A DNA stretch of 64,000 bases from Spirosoma utsteinense (GCF_014282275.1 NZ_VFIA01000010.1:124001-188000), one strand, 5' to 3'. Numbered from the stretch's first letter, positions 8,019 through 16,498 are shown. Numbers and translations: made by a program. The notes: generated from the letters alone by a model not told the origin.

Positions 8019-8600
8019 ATGAAGCCCTATACCCTGTTTATCCCCCTGCTTGCCCTTCTCATTTCTGCCTGTAATCCCGAACGGGTAAAGTATACCAGCG
8101 AGCTAAAACAGGAGATGGCCGACAAAAAAATAAAGCGGATCACCAACGTTGACCTCGTTGAAACGGTCGATAATTTCGGGGAACGGATCACGACCGTCAT
8201 CCAGAAAGAGCTGGCCACCCAACTCCAGAAAACAACTGATCCGGCAGCGCGGACCAAACTTTGCCAGTTGCAGAACCTACCACGCACTAAAGCCATCGCC
8301 GACCGATATGGCATCGACATCCGGCTTCTGAGCGGAACGGATGTATCGGATAAGTCGCTTGGCGCAAAAGAGCGCGAAGTGCTTGACGCCTACCTGTACA
8401 ACGCCGAACAGAAATTACCGCAGATCTCGAATATTCAGAAGATCAATGAAACGCTGTACATCTACAACGCAGCCGTACCGACCGACAATGTCATTTGCCA
8501 AACATGCTTTGGCGGACAGAAAACACCGCTGGCCGTCTGGCGACTGGCTTTCCCCAAGCGCGAAATTGTCCGTCGAATGAAGGCAACGAAGAAAAAATAG
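8019..8600 (+). CDS. Lipoprotein resembling DUF3365/Tll0287-type heme proteins
   Basis: A 193-residue protein with a signal peptide ending in the lipobox ISAC. The middle (RYGIDIRLLSGTDVSD...REVLDAYLYNAEQ) and the stretch after it resemble DUF3365 (Tll0287-like) proteins, which bind a c-type heme through CxxCH near the C-terminus. Here the matching segment reads C160-Q-T-C163-F164, so the histidine is replaced by phenylalanine. That would remove the proximal heme ligand or mean a different role. The family call comes from motif layout only and is moderate. Its stop is one base from the convergent RES gene, with no terminator between. Confidence 0.55.
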   Translation: MKPYTLFIPLLALLISACNPERVKYTSELKQEMADKKIKRITNVDLVETVDNFGERITTVIQKELATQLQKTTDPAARTKLCQLQNLPRTKAIADRYGIDIRLLSGTDVSDKSLGAKEREVLDAYLYNAEQKLPQISNIQKINETLYIYNAAVPTDNVICQTCFGGQKTPLAVWRLAFPKREIVRRMKATKKK

Positions 8601-8601
8601 C

Positions 8602-9054
8602 TCAGGCGCGAATTTGGCTGGTATCCAACGCAGCGACGTGCTGGATCCTTACCCGATGGTATTGCTTGAAGGCGGGGTTAAAGACGAAGTTGTATTCATC
8701 GGGTACGATGCTTGATGGAACTCGGAAAGCCACATAATCCTCGCATTTCAAGTGTTTGCTACCCAGTTGCTGGCACTCATCAGGGGGTGGATTAGTCGCC
8801 CAGTCGCTGGGGAGGTCAGGGGCCTCAAGACATAGGACAGGACAATCATCAGGCACCTCATACGTAACAAGCGACAGTTTATCCGCTTTGGTACTGGACG
8901 ATCCCAGCAGCGATTCGCATACCGCCAGCGCGCGGTTACTGCTGGTATACAAGGCGGGGGTGCCTTCGATATTCCAGCGGCCAGGAACTTTGGCAGATCC
9001 CTCGCCACTTAAATCATGGGCATATTCTGTGGGGACAACCCGAAACGTAACCAT
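8602..9054 (-). CDS. RES-domain protein (NAD+-degrading toxin family), no antitoxin seen
   Basis: This 150-residue protein is a complete RES domain: FRVVP with DLSGEG, GRWN (Arg26), LYTSS (Tyr36), CESLLG (Glu47) and VPSS (Ser114/115), the conserved Arg, Glu and Ser that name the family. Characterised RES toxins (Xre-RES systems such as MbcT) degrade NAD+ and are kept in check by an Xre/MbcA/ParS-type antitoxin encoded just upstream. Here mnmH lies 36 bases upstream and a lipoprotein gene lies downstream on the other strand. There is no room for an antitoxin, so it is an orphan in this window. ATG at 9054 is used. Confidence 0.85.
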   Translation of the reverse strand: MVTFRVVPTEYAHDLSGEGSAKVPGRWNIEGTPALYTSSNRALAVCESLLGSSSTKADKLSLVTYEVPDDCPVLCLEAPDLPSDWATNPPPDECQQLGSKHLKCEDYVAFRVPSSIVPDEYNFVFNPAFKQYHRVRIQHVAALDTSQIRA

Positions 9055-9090
9055 ACAAAAGTTCAATTTGTCGTATGGCCCTCAACCGTC

Positions 9091-10152
9091 TTAGGGATCG
9101 ATGGTTGGCTGACTCTGCGAAATTTCCTGCTCACGAGCCCAGTCAATGAGCCAACGGGCCGTCTCGGCGGGGCTGTCCACCGAAACATCCAGCGGATGAA
9201 CCTGCGCCTGGTCCCGTTGCGACAGACCATGGAGGTACGCTTTATCGTAATAATCGAGCGTCAGATCGGCAACGGCGGCATAGTCGTTTCGGGTAAGGGC
9301 TTCGAGGGCGTCTTTGGTCACCTTGCCGCCAAGCCGCTTACTGATTCGCTGGGTGGCTTCTACCAGCAAACTATGATCGATACCGGTATATTCAGCAACC
9401 AGCCGCTGCACCCGAACGGCCTTCGGCACATCGACAAACGCGACGGGTGCGGCCCGCATCTGCTGCCAGAGGGCCATGGGAACGAAGCAAGAGCCCACAT
9501 TACGACTTTCGTCTTCAATCCAGATCCGTCGATTCCTGTCCAGGGTACGCCACACACCAAAAAGCAGATTTTCGTACTGTTCCGTGGCTGGCTGCGGCAA
9601 CTGCCCGATAGCGCCATAAGTAGAGCCTTTATGGTGCGCCAGTCCTTCCAGGTCAATGACCTGTTCGCCCTGCCGGGCCAGTTCTTTCAAAATATCGGTT
9701 TTGCCGCTGCCGGTTTTTCCACCCAGAATGATAAGCTCGCGTGGCTCGGCAAAGGCCGATAACACAGCACTCCGGTATGCTTTATAACCACCAGCCAGAG
9801 TCGATGCGGTCAGGCCAGCCGTATCCAGCAGCCAGGCAAACGAGCCGCTACGCATGCCGCCCCGCCAGCAATGAACAAGCACTTCTTTGGTTTGTGGATT
9901 GAGCTTTTTGGACTGTTTTACGAAGCCAGCCAGCTTTGACCCTACCAGGTCCAGGCCCAGCAATACGGCGGAGTCTTTACCGGCATTTTTGTATTTCGTA
10001 CCCACCAGCGCCCGCTCCTCATTATCGAACAGCGGAATGCTAACCGCCCCCGGAATATGGGCCTGGTCGTACTCGCCCGGCGACCGAACGTCGACAACAG
10101 GCAGCGACTGCGCCTTTGCTAAAAACTCATCGACCGATAACTGATTGACCAT
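9091..10152 (-). CDS. mnmH: tRNA 2-selenouridine synthase
   Basis: This 353-residue protein has an N-terminal rhodanese domain with DVRSPGEYDQAHIPGA and the catalytic cysteine in HCWRGGMRS, followed by a P-loop domain with GGKTGSGKTD. This is the MnmH (SelU/YbbB) architecture. The enzyme converts 2-thiouridine at the tRNA wobble position into 2-selenouridine through a geranylated intermediate, using selenophosphate. selD, which makes selenophosphate, is not in the window. It is probably cotranscribed with the RES gene 36 bases downstream and follows pdxJ-linked DNA upstream. Confidence 0.93.
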   Translation of the reverse strand: MVNQLSVDEFLAKAQSLPVVDVRSPGEYDQAHIPGAVSIPLFDNEERALVGTKYKNAGKDSAVLLGLDLVGSKLAGFVKQSKKLNPQTKEVLVHCWRGGMRSGSFAWLLDTAGLTASTLAGGYKAYRSAVLSAFAEPRELIILGGKTGSGKTDILKELARQGEQVIDLEGLAHHKGSTYGAIGQLPQPATEQYENLLFGVWRTLDRNRRIWIEDESRNVGSCFVPMALWQQMRAAPVAFVDVPKAVRVQRLVAEYTGIDHSLLVEATQRISKRLGGKVTKDALEALTRNDYAAVADLTLDYYDKAYLHGLSQRDQAQVHPLDVSVDSPAETARWLIDWAREQEISQSQPTIDP

Positions 10153-10178
10153 AATGTATAAGACCGATGTTGACGCCC

Positions 10179-10892
10179 CTAAGCTAATTCCCGTAAGTAC
10201 ATTTGAATTGTATTCTCCAGGCCAAAATATAGCGCGTCGCAGATGAGCGCGTGACCAATGGAGACTTCGTCCAGACCCGGCACGTTTTCGGCAAAAAACC
10301 GTAAGTTCTCCAGACTCAGGTCATGCCCGGCATTCAAACCTAACCCCAGTTCCTGCGCTTTCAGAGCCGCCTGCACGAACGGAGCCACGGCTGCTTCGCG
10401 ATTTTCGGTGTAATGAGCCGCGTAAGGTTCGGTATACAGTTCAATGCGGTCGGTACCAACGGCTTTAGCTCCTTCTACCATACGCTCATCAGCGTCGACG
10501 AAAATAGAGACCCGAATCCCGTCGGCTTTGAACGTATTGACCAACGCGCGCAAATGGTCGGCGTGAGTGATCGTATCCCAGCCCGCGTTGGACGTAATGG
10601 CATCGACAGCATCAGGAACGAGCGTTACCTGCGCTGGTTTCACCCGTTTGACGAGTTCGATGAAGCGCTCGTCAGGATTGCCTTCAATGTTGAACTCGGT
10701 CGTAACCAGGTTACTCAAGTCCAGCACATCCTGGTATCGGATATGGCGCTCATCGGGACGCGGGTGAACCGTAATGCCCTGCGCACCGAAGCGTTCGCAA
10801 TCCAGGGCGACCATCACCAGGTCGGGGTTGTTGCCGCCCCGTGCGTTACGTATGGTGGCAATTTTGTTGATGTTAACGCTTAATCGGGTCAC
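10179..10892 (-). CDS. pdxJ: Pyridoxine 5'-phosphate synthase
   Basis: This enzyme condenses 1-deoxyxylulose 5-phosphate with 3-amino-2-oxopropyl phosphate to pyridoxine 5'-phosphate. It has the PdxJ TIM-barrel signature from the start: [18 protein letters not shown], then [13 protein letters not shown] and the C-terminal GHDLSLENL. The frame extends to 11018 but the upstream part is not PdxJ-like and lies in repeat DNA. A GTG at 10890-10892 gives a 237-residue protein of normal length, so I use it. It diverges from the YqeY gene, and the intergenic region contains inverted repeats and a -7 box for the other gene. Confidence 0.92.
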   Translation of the reverse strand: MTRLSVNINKIATIRNARGGNNPDLVMVALDCERFGAQGITVHPRPDERHIRYQDVLDLSNLVTTEFNIEGNPDERFIELVKRVKPAQVTLVPDAVDAITSNAGWDTITHADHLRALVNTFKADGIRVSIFVDADERMVEGAKAVGTDRIELYTEPYAAHYTENREAAVAPFVQAALKAQELGLGLNAGHDLSLENLRFFAENVPGLDEVSIGHALICDALYFGLENTIQMYLRELA

Positions 10893-10897
10893 AGCTT

Positions 10898-11035
10898 GGA
10901 ACGATGAATGATAAATGAAGAATGATAAACCGGGAATCAATTGCCAATGCAGATAAACGCTTCCCGGTTTCGTAACTTTGCTCAGTGGTGGTTGGTTCGT
11001 TTTACCAGCGTTCATCATTCATCGTTCATCATTCC
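10898..11035. repeat. Imperfect inverted repeat in the pdxJ/yqeY divergent region
   Basis: Segments of GATGAATGAT-type repeats at 10898-10926 and 11010-11035 are largely complementary, with about four differences in 25. A second, exact 10-bp inverted repeat (10927-10936 AAACCGGGAA with 10961-10970) lies inside. Unlike the other boundary hairpins this one spans a divergent promoter region. Confidence 0.6.
10973..10980 (+). promoter_or_regulatory. -7 promoter box for the YqeY gene
   Basis: TAACTTTG matches the Bacteroidota -7 consensus TAnnTTTG and lies 66 bases before the ATG at 11047. No matching -33 TTTG is found at the normal spacing; an exact 10-bp inverted repeat sits just upstream. Confidence 0.45.
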
Positions 11036-11046
11036 TTATTGCAAAA

Positions 11047-11496
11047 ATGTCTCTCAAGCAACAAATTGACGCCGATATAAAGCAGGCTATGCTAGCCCGC
11101 GATCAGGATAAACTTCGTGCCCTGCGGGCGGTAAAATCATTGATTCTACTCGAAGAAACCAAAGAAGGGGGTACGGGCGAGCTAAAACCCGATGACGAAA
11201 TGAAGGTGCTCATCAAAGCCGTTAAACAACGCAGGGATTCGGCCGATATCTACCGCCAGCAAAACCGCCCCGATCTGCTGGCCATTGAAGAAGCCGAGAT
11301 CGCTGTGATTGAAAAGTACCTGCCCAGCCAACTATCGGAAGACGAACTGAAAGCCAAACTTCAGGCGATCATGACCCGGGTTGGCGCGTCGGTCCCCTCA
11401 GATTTGGGCAAGGTAATGGGCATAGCTTCCAAGGAACTGGCAGGCCAGGCCGACGGCAAAGCCATTTCGGCCATGGTGAAGCAGCTTTTACAATAA
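11047..11496 (+). CDS. GatB/YqeY domain-containing protein
   Basis: This 149-residue helical protein is related to the C-terminal domain of the amidotransferase subunit GatB. It opens with MSLKQQIDADIKQAMLARD and contains LRALRAVKSLI, IEKYLPSQLS and the C-terminal GKVMGIASKELAGQADG, all typical of stand-alone YqeY proteins. The exact role of free YqeY is not settled; tRNA-linked functions have been suggested for the family. ATG 11047 fits the family start. It is followed after 77 bases by the cvpA-like gene on the same strand with a hairpin between. Confidence 0.9.
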   Translation: MSLKQQIDADIKQAMLARDQDKLRALRAVKSLILLEETKEGGTGELKPDDEMKVLIKAVKQRRDSADIYRQQNRPDLLAIEEAEIAVIEKYLPSQLSEDELKAKLQAIMTRVGASVPSDLGKVMGIASKELAGQADGKAISAMVKQLLQ

Positions 11497-11501
11497 GTGA
11501 G

Positions 11502-11557
11502 TGATAGAATGAGTGAATGATATTGTTCACCCATTCACTCAATCACTCATTCTATCA
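11502..11557. repeat. 15-bp inverted repeat between YqeY and CvpA genes
   Basis: TGATAGAATGAGTGA at 11502-11516 is exactly complementary to 11543-11557. It lies right after the YqeY stop and 16 bases before the cvpA-like start. Confidence 0.65.
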
Positions 11558-11573
11558 TCCACTCATTAAAATT

Positions 11574-12101
11574 TTGACAACCCTCGACCTGCTCATGTTC
11601 ATTCCCCTCGCCTGGGGGGCTTTCAATGGTTACCGCAAAGGTCTCCTGGTGGAGATTGTGGCGGTGATTGCTTTTGTGGTGGCCATGATTGTAGGGTTTA
11701 AGTTTCTGGCGTTCGGTATCGATTTGCTTAGCCCGTATATAAGCCGCGAGATCGCCCGAAAAATTCTGCCGTGGCTGGGCTTCTCGGTCATTTTCTTTCC
11801 AACCGTGTATATGATCAACCAGATGGGATTTGCTATCCGGCGGTCATTGAAGTTTACCATCCTCGGTACCTTCGATAGCGTGGCGGGTGCAGCCGTTGGG
11901 CTTTTTACGTGGGTCTTTGGAATTAGTGTGATTCTTTGGCTGTTAAGCTTTATGGGGGTTAAAATGCCCCCCCGTCAGATCGAAGGCGCTTTCCTTTATC
12001 CCTACGTTCGGCCTATCGCACCGAAGGTGATGGACAAAGCCGCCGTATGGGTGCCCCAGGGACTCGAAGCTGGCAAAAAATGGCGGGCCAAAATTAATTA
12101 G
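11574..12101 (+). CDS. CvpA family membrane protein
   Basis: A 175-residue membrane protein with about four hydrophobic segments: a first segment, the conserved FNGYRKGLLVEIVA loop, then AFVVAMIVGF, WLGFSVIFFPTVYM, and a final pair around AAVGLFTWVFGISVILWLL. This is the CvpA (colicin V production) layout. The best start by homology is the TTG at 11574, giving TLDLLMFIPLAWGAF directly; the ATG at 11517 would put repeat DNA into the coding part. CvpA proteins are implicated in envelope homeostasis, but the molecular role is unknown. Confidence 0.82.
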   Translation: MTTLDLLMFIPLAWGAFNGYRKGLLVEIVAVIAFVVAMIVGFKFLAFGIDLLSPYISREIARKILPWLGFSVIFFPTVYMINQMGFAIRRSLKFTILGTFDSVAGAAVGLFTWVFGISVILWLLSFMGVKMPPRQIEGAFLYPYVRPIAPKVMDKAAVWVPQGLEAGKKWRAKIN

Positions 12102-12113
12102 TCAATGAGTAAT

Positions 12114-12177
12114 TGAGTGAATGTCGGGGCCGATCGTGCAGTAGATAGCTGACGCAGTCTCCACAGTCATTCACTCA
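12114..12177. repeat. Short inverted repeat upstream of rlmN
   Basis: TGAGTGAATG at 12114-12123 is complementary to 12168-12177. It has the same GAGTGAATG vocabulary as the hairpins at 11502 and 41927, but it is shorter and of lower weight. Confidence 0.45.
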
Positions 12178-12184
12178 TCCAAAA

Positions 12185-13234
12185 ATGGGAAAACAGGACA
12201 TACGCAAGCTCAATGCCAGTCAGATAAAGGATTGGCTCGTGCAGAACGGTGAGCAGGGTTTTCGGGCGAAACAGGTGCATGAATGGCTTTGGAAAAAGTC
12301 GGCGCTTTCGTTTGAGCAGATGACAAACCTGTCGTTGCCCACACGGGAGTTGCTCAACACTCATTTCGAGATCCGGCCTTTAACCGTCGACCAGCAGCAG
12401 CGCAGTAATGACGGGACCATCAAGTCGTCGTTCAAATTGTATGATGGCAACCTGGTCGAAGGTGTGCTGATACCGGCTTTGCGTACCGACGATCTGGACC
12501 GTATGACGGCCTGCGTATCGAGCCAGGTGGGCTGTTCGCTAACGTGTAAGTTCTGTGCTACGGGCTACATGGACCGTAAACGCAATCTGGACGCAGCCGA
12601 AATCTACGACCAGGTGGTGGCCATCGACCGGCAGGCGAAAGAAAACTACGATGCCCCCCTCACCAATATCGTCTATATGGGCATGGGTGAGCCGTTGCTG
12701 AATTACAAAAACGTACTGGAATCGGTCGACAGGATTACCTCCGCCGATGGGCTGGGCATGTCGCCGAAGCGCATCACCGTATCGACGGCGGGCATTGCCA
12801 AGATGATTCGGCAACTGGGCGACGACGCGGTGAAGTTCAACCTGGCGCTCTCGCTCCACGCAGCCAACGATACCAAGCGCGACCAGATCATGCCCATCAA
12901 CGAAAGCAACACACTGGACGTACTGGGCGATGCCCTGACCTACTTCTACCGCAAAACGGGCACTCGTATCACCTTCGAGTACATTCTGTTCTATAACTTT
13001 AACGACACCCTACAGGATGCGCAGGAGCTGTGGAAGTTTACGAAACGGGTACCGGCCAAGATCAACATCATCGAATACAACCCCATTGCCGAGGCCAATT
13101 TCACGAATACCGACCCACAAACGCTCGACCGGTTTGCCGGTTTTCTGGAGAGTAAAGGCGTAACGGTAAACGTACGACGGAGCCGGGGCAAAGATATCGA
13201 TGCCGCCTGTGGCCAACTGGCGGGCAAAAAGTAG
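12185..13234 (+). CDS. rlmN: Dual-specificity 23S rRNA/tRNA adenine C2-methyltransferase
   Basis: This 349-residue radical SAM enzyme methylates C2 of A2503 in 23S rRNA and of A37 in some tRNAs. The cluster motif CSLTCKFCATG (CxxxCxxC) is clear, followed by YMGMGEPLLN and the SLHAAND stretch. The partner cysteine that carries the methyl group is expected near the C-terminus and is present in the AACGQLAG segment. The N-terminal IKDWLVQNGEQGFRAKQVHE is also family-typical. The stop codon is inside the left end of a repeat-bounded region. Confidence 0.96.
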   Translation: MGKQDIRKLNASQIKDWLVQNGEQGFRAKQVHEWLWKKSALSFEQMTNLSLPTRELLNTHFEIRPLTVDQQQRSNDGTIKSSFKLYDGNLVEGVLIPALRTDDLDRMTACVSSQVGCSLTCKFCATGYMDRKRNLDAAEIYDQVVAIDRQAKENYDAPLTNIVYMGMGEPLLNYKNVLESVDRITSADGLGMSPKRITVSTAGIAKMIRQLGDDAVKFNLALSLHAANDTKRDQIMPINESNTLDVLGDALTYFYRKTGTRITFEYILFYNFNDTLQDAQELWKFTKRVPAKINIIEYNPIAEANFTNTDPQTLDRFAGFLESKGVTVNVRRSRGKDIDAACGQLAGKK

Positions 13235-13621
13235 AGACGCGACCGCACCGGCGGGCCGGCCTTCGCGTCTCCTGCCGGTACGTCGCCTTTGCGTCTCCTG
13301 CCGGCACGCGCCCCTTCTCATCCTCTCCGACACGTTCTCTCATCTCCTTAGTTCAACCCTTCATGTCTATACTGGTTCATACCTCATAGGCTACGACTTT
13401 ACGTCTTGTAGCAGTTCACGGGTATATTTCCGTTCTGTGATGGTTAAGGAGGGTTTGTATACAATAGCGTATAGGGATGTACAAAATTGGCTGGTGTAGC
13501 GTTACGACATTATTGGCTGGTGGGTGGTTGCTGACGCGTGATAGTTGACGGTGGGTGGTGGTGCGTGATAGCTGACGCATGGTTGCTGACGCGTGATAGC
13601 CGCGAAGGGTCGCGGCTCTAC
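13231..13621. repeat. Non-coding region bounded by GTAGAG(A/C)CGCGACC inverted repeats
   Basis: The 14-base ends at 13231-13244 and 13608-13621 are inverted copies with one mismatch, and both resemble the hairpin at 6677-6747. Inside are tandem copies of GCGTCTCCTGCCGG (13265-13278 and 13291-13304) and an exact 19-base direct repeat (13526-13544 and 13581-13599). No convincing coding frame is present. It looks like a decayed repeat or small mobile cassette, but no transposase or target duplication was identified. Confidence 0.55.
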
Positions 13622-13658
13622 TTAACAATTTGGTAATATGGCTCTGGATTGTTTACTG

Positions 13659-13666
13659 TACTTTTG
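13659..13666 (+). promoter_or_regulatory. Candidate -7 promoter box for the phosphate permease gene
   Basis: TACTTTTG fits TAnnTTTG and lies 57 bases before the ATG. A TTTG at 13629-13632 is 26 bases upstream, longer than the usual spacing. Confidence 0.35.
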
Positions 13667-13723
13667 TGGCATTCACTGGCTTACGGACCTGCCGTTCGCC
13701 TAATCACAGAAGACTACCTCTCC

Positions 13724-15145
13724 ATGTTTGGATTAGAAACGGATGTTTTTATCCTCTTGTTTATCAGCCTCTTTGCTGCCTGCGCTTTCGAGTTTGTCAA
13801 TGGTTTCCACGACACGGCCAATGCCGTAGCCACCGTCATTTATACGAATTCCCTACGCCCTACGATTGCGGTAGTGTGGTCGGGCATCTGCAACTTCACG
13901 GGTGTTTTGCTGGGTGGTATTGGCGTAGCCATGGGTATCGTTAACCTGTTGCCTGTCGAATTGCTCGTCGACCAGAACGTTTATCACAGTGTGGCTATGG
14001 TGCTGGCGTTGCTGCTGAGTGCCATCATCTGGAACCTGGGCACCTGGTACTTTGGCCTGCCCAGTTCCAGTTCACACACGCTTATTGGCTCTATTCTGGG
14101 GGTTGGGCTGGCCTTTGCCACCCTGCCCGAAAACAAGGAAGGTGCTGCCGTAAACTGGGAGAAAGCCATCGAAACCGGTTACGCGCTCTTACTGTCGCCC
14201 CTGCTGGGATTTAGCCTGGTTATCGTCCTCATGTTTCTGATCCGGCGGCTGGTTCCTACCGAAACAAAAGATCAGCTCTTCAAGGAACCCAAGAAAAACT
14301 CCCCTCCGCCAACCTGGATACGGGCTATCCTGATTGCCACCTGTTCCCTGGTGAGCTTTTTCCACGGCAGTAACGACGGGCAGAAAGGAGTTGGATTGGT
14401 CATGCTGATCCTGATTGGAATCGTACCGTTTCAGTTCGCCGTTAAAACCGACCTCGACCCACGCCTGTTGCAGTCGAACATTGGTGGTATCGAGCAAACC
14501 ATTGCCGCGCTGGATTCCAATCAGTTAACGCCCACGAACCGCGCCCGGCTAGCCCGAACCCGCACCGAAATGGCCGAACTCAAACAGTTGATCAGCGACC
14601 CGACCAACGACAACAAAATTCCTCAGACCAAACGGCTGGACGTGCGGAGCGACCTGTTACTGATCACCAGTAACATGAACAAGATTGTCGACGATGAAGG
14701 GGCTAACCTGAGCGCAAATCAACTGGCGACCCTGAAGACCAACCTGAACGAGGAAAGTGGTATCCGTCGGTTTACGGACTACGCCCCGCTATGGGTTATT
14801 CTGATGATTGCGCTTTCACTGGGATTAGGTACGATGATTGGCTGGCGCCGGATTGTGGTAACGGTTGGCGAAAAAATCGGCAAGCAACACCTCACGTATG
14901 CACAGGGAGCTTCGGCCGAACTGACAGCCGCCATCATGATTGGTGTAGCGTCCATGTTGAAATTACCCGTCAGTACCACCCACGTACTCTCCTCAGGAAT
15001 CGCCGGCAGTATGGTTGCCAACAAAGGCATCAAGAATTTACAGGCCGGTACGGTTCGCAATATCGCCCTCGCCTGGATACTGACCCTGCCTGTTTCTGTC
15101 CTGCTGTCGTTTACCCTCTACATCTTCTTCCGCTGGCTGCTCTAA
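13724..15145 (+). CDS. PiT family inorganic phosphate permease
   Basis: A 473-residue membrane protein. The two PiT signature repeats are present: FVNGFHDTANAVATVI in the N-terminal half and the matching GSNDGQKGVGLVM block, with PSSSSHTLIGS and the later PVSTTHVLSSGIAGS. It takes up phosphate with protons or sodium. Between the halves lies a long hydrophilic insertion (roughly residues 250-370) predicted to be soluble. The ATG at 13724 (MFGLETDVFILL) fits; the longer frame back to 13649 overlaps the promoter region. No PhoU-like partner gene is adjacent. Confidence 0.93.
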   Translation: MFGLETDVFILLFISLFAACAFEFVNGFHDTANAVATVIYTNSLRPTIAVVWSGICNFTGVLLGGIGVAMGIVNLLPVELLVDQNVYHSVAMVLALLLSAIIWNLGTWYFGLPSSSSHTLIGSILGVGLAFATLPENKEGAAVNWEKAIETGYALLLSPLLGFSLVIVLMFLIRRLVPTETKDQLFKEPKKNSPPPTWIRAILIATCSLVSFFHGSNDGQKGVGLVMLILIGIVPFQFAVKTDLDPRLLQSNIGGIEQTIAALDSNQLTPTNRARLARTRTEMAELKQLISDPTNDNKIPQTKRLDVRSDLLLITSNMNKIVDDEGANLSANQLATLKTNLNEESGIRRFTDYAPLWVILMIALSLGLGTMIGWRRIVVTVGEKIGKQHLTYAQGASAELTAAIMIGVASMLKLPVSTTHVLSSGIAGSMVANKGIKNLQAGTVRNIALAWILTLPVSVLLSFTLYIFFRWLL

Positions 15146-15268
15146 GCCCTGCCAGTGGTCGAAGCCCCTGGTAGTGGCTGCGTTAATGCCATCTCTGCTG
15201 GCGAGTATAGAGTAGCCATCAGGGCAATACAATAGCCACTACCAGGGTCTCCGACCACTGGCAGGGCT
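15145..15268. repeat. 35-bp inverted repeat (GCCCTGCCAGTGGTC family), copy 1
   Basis: Arms 15145-15179 and 15234-15268 are complementary with two mismatches. The left arm begins on the last base of the permease stop codon. The gene on the other side is convergent. A second copy with nearly the same arms but a different loop is at 59544-59635. Confidence 0.85.
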
Positions 15269-15276
15269 ACGCTGCG

Positions 15277-16380
15277 TTACCGAAAGAAGAACCTGGACGG
15301 AGCAATTTCGGCTTGGGCTGAATCGACCAGAACCACACTACTTCCGTTCGGGCGGTAGCGCAGTACACGGCCGGCCTGTCTGGACGATGGCGTTACACCG
15401 GCGTATAAATAACCCGTTTGAGGATCGACGCCCAGCCCGCTGAAAAATCGGGCAACAATGGGTGTCGTAGCCGGAATGGCAGTGTCCGTGATTTTAAAGC
15501 TATATAATTCGCCTTTTTCCCGGAGATTGTCATTCTGATCGATGAATGAATTGACAAAGTAAAAGGTCTGCCGATCCTGACTCAGCGCAATCGAAGACAG
15601 CGACCGGGCCGGGTTGCCCACTTTTATCCGAACATCCACGGCTTTTGTGGCCGTATTGATCCGAACCATTTCTTTTGCCGATGCAGCGTAAGCCCATAGC
15701 CGACCGTTGGCATCTATGGCTACTGGATTCGTGTTGACGCCTACGTCGATACCGGGTTGTCGGAGCTCATCGGTCTCGGTATCGATGACAGCCAGCGTAC
15801 GTTCACCTCCCACACTACCCACATATACCTCCGAACCGACTAAAACCATCCGGTCGGCCCCTTTCGTCAAGATGATTTTCTTTACCACCGTCCTCGACGC
15901 CAGATCCAGCACCAGAATATAACCGGGGTTGATGTAAACATTCGAAAAATCGCCCGTTGCATCCCAGCAGCTGACATACGCTTTGTTAGGGCCGGCAGCC
16001 ACCACCGCCCGTGGGTTTATGACATCGGGTGCCTGGATGGTTGCCAGTGATTTGAACGTGCTGGACTCCACAATTTCAATTTTGTCCTGGCCAGTTGCGC
16101 TGTTATCGACCAGCACCACGCCCTTACCGTCGATCTCGGTATAGTCCTGGGCGCGCCCTGTAAGGCTCCGGTCATTTGCCGCGTTAAAAATGTCGGTCGA
16201 AGCCGTCGTGGAGTTGCGCGGCAAAAAAGATATTGATCCGTTGTTATCGAAGGAACTACCGGCGTTGATAATGTAAGCGCCCGATTCATAGGGCGAGAGG
16301 TCTGGGTCCGATACTTTGCAGCCCCCTACGCTTAAGACCCATAGTCCAGCCAGCAACCCTTCACGCCATTGTTTCTTCAT
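15277..16380 (-). CDS. YncE/DUF5074-like beta-propeller lipoprotein, BtuG-like
   Basis: A 367-residue lipoprotein (lipobox SVGGC, acylated Cys21) with repeating beta-propeller blades: phrases such as YILVLDLASRTVVKKI, LAVIDTETDEL and INTATKAVDVRI recur. In Bacteroides, BtuG is a surface propeller that binds cobalamin and sits on BtuB. This protein has the same fold type and lies downstream of a B12 receptor locus, so a BtuG-like role is plausible but inferred. The ATG at 16380 is chosen because it starts the signal peptide. A 29-bp hairpin separates it from the Dph6-like gene. Confidence 0.75.
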   Translation of the reverse strand: MKKQWREGLLAGLWVLSVGGCKVSDPDLSPYESGAYIINAGSSFDNNGSISFLPRNSTTASTDIFNAANDRSLTGRAQDYTEIDGKGVVLVDNSATGQDKIEIVESSTFKSLATIQAPDVINPRAVVAAGPNKAYVSCWDATGDFSNVYINPGYILVLDLASRTVVKKIILTKGADRMVLVGSEVYVGSVGGERTLAVIDTETDELRQPGIDVGVNTNPVAIDANGRLWAYAASAKEMVRINTATKAVDVRIKVGNPARSLSSIALSQDRQTFYFVNSFIDQNDNLREKGELYSFKITDTAIPATTPIVARFFSGLGVDPQTGYLYAGVTPSSRQAGRVLRYRPNGSSVVLVDSAQAEIAPSRFFFR

Positions 16381-16498
16381 TACGTATTTAAACAGATTGA
16401 TTCGTATCGTAAACCTACGCAGGGTAGTTTCCCTACAACGTGCAATCGTATAATTTAAATTAGGAACTTGTTTAAACTTTTGTTTTGATGCTTTTTTT

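Noticed and set aside
9016..9762. 248-codon forward frame antisense to mnmH
   Set aside because: It overlaps the conserved P-loop domain of mnmH and has no domain of its own.
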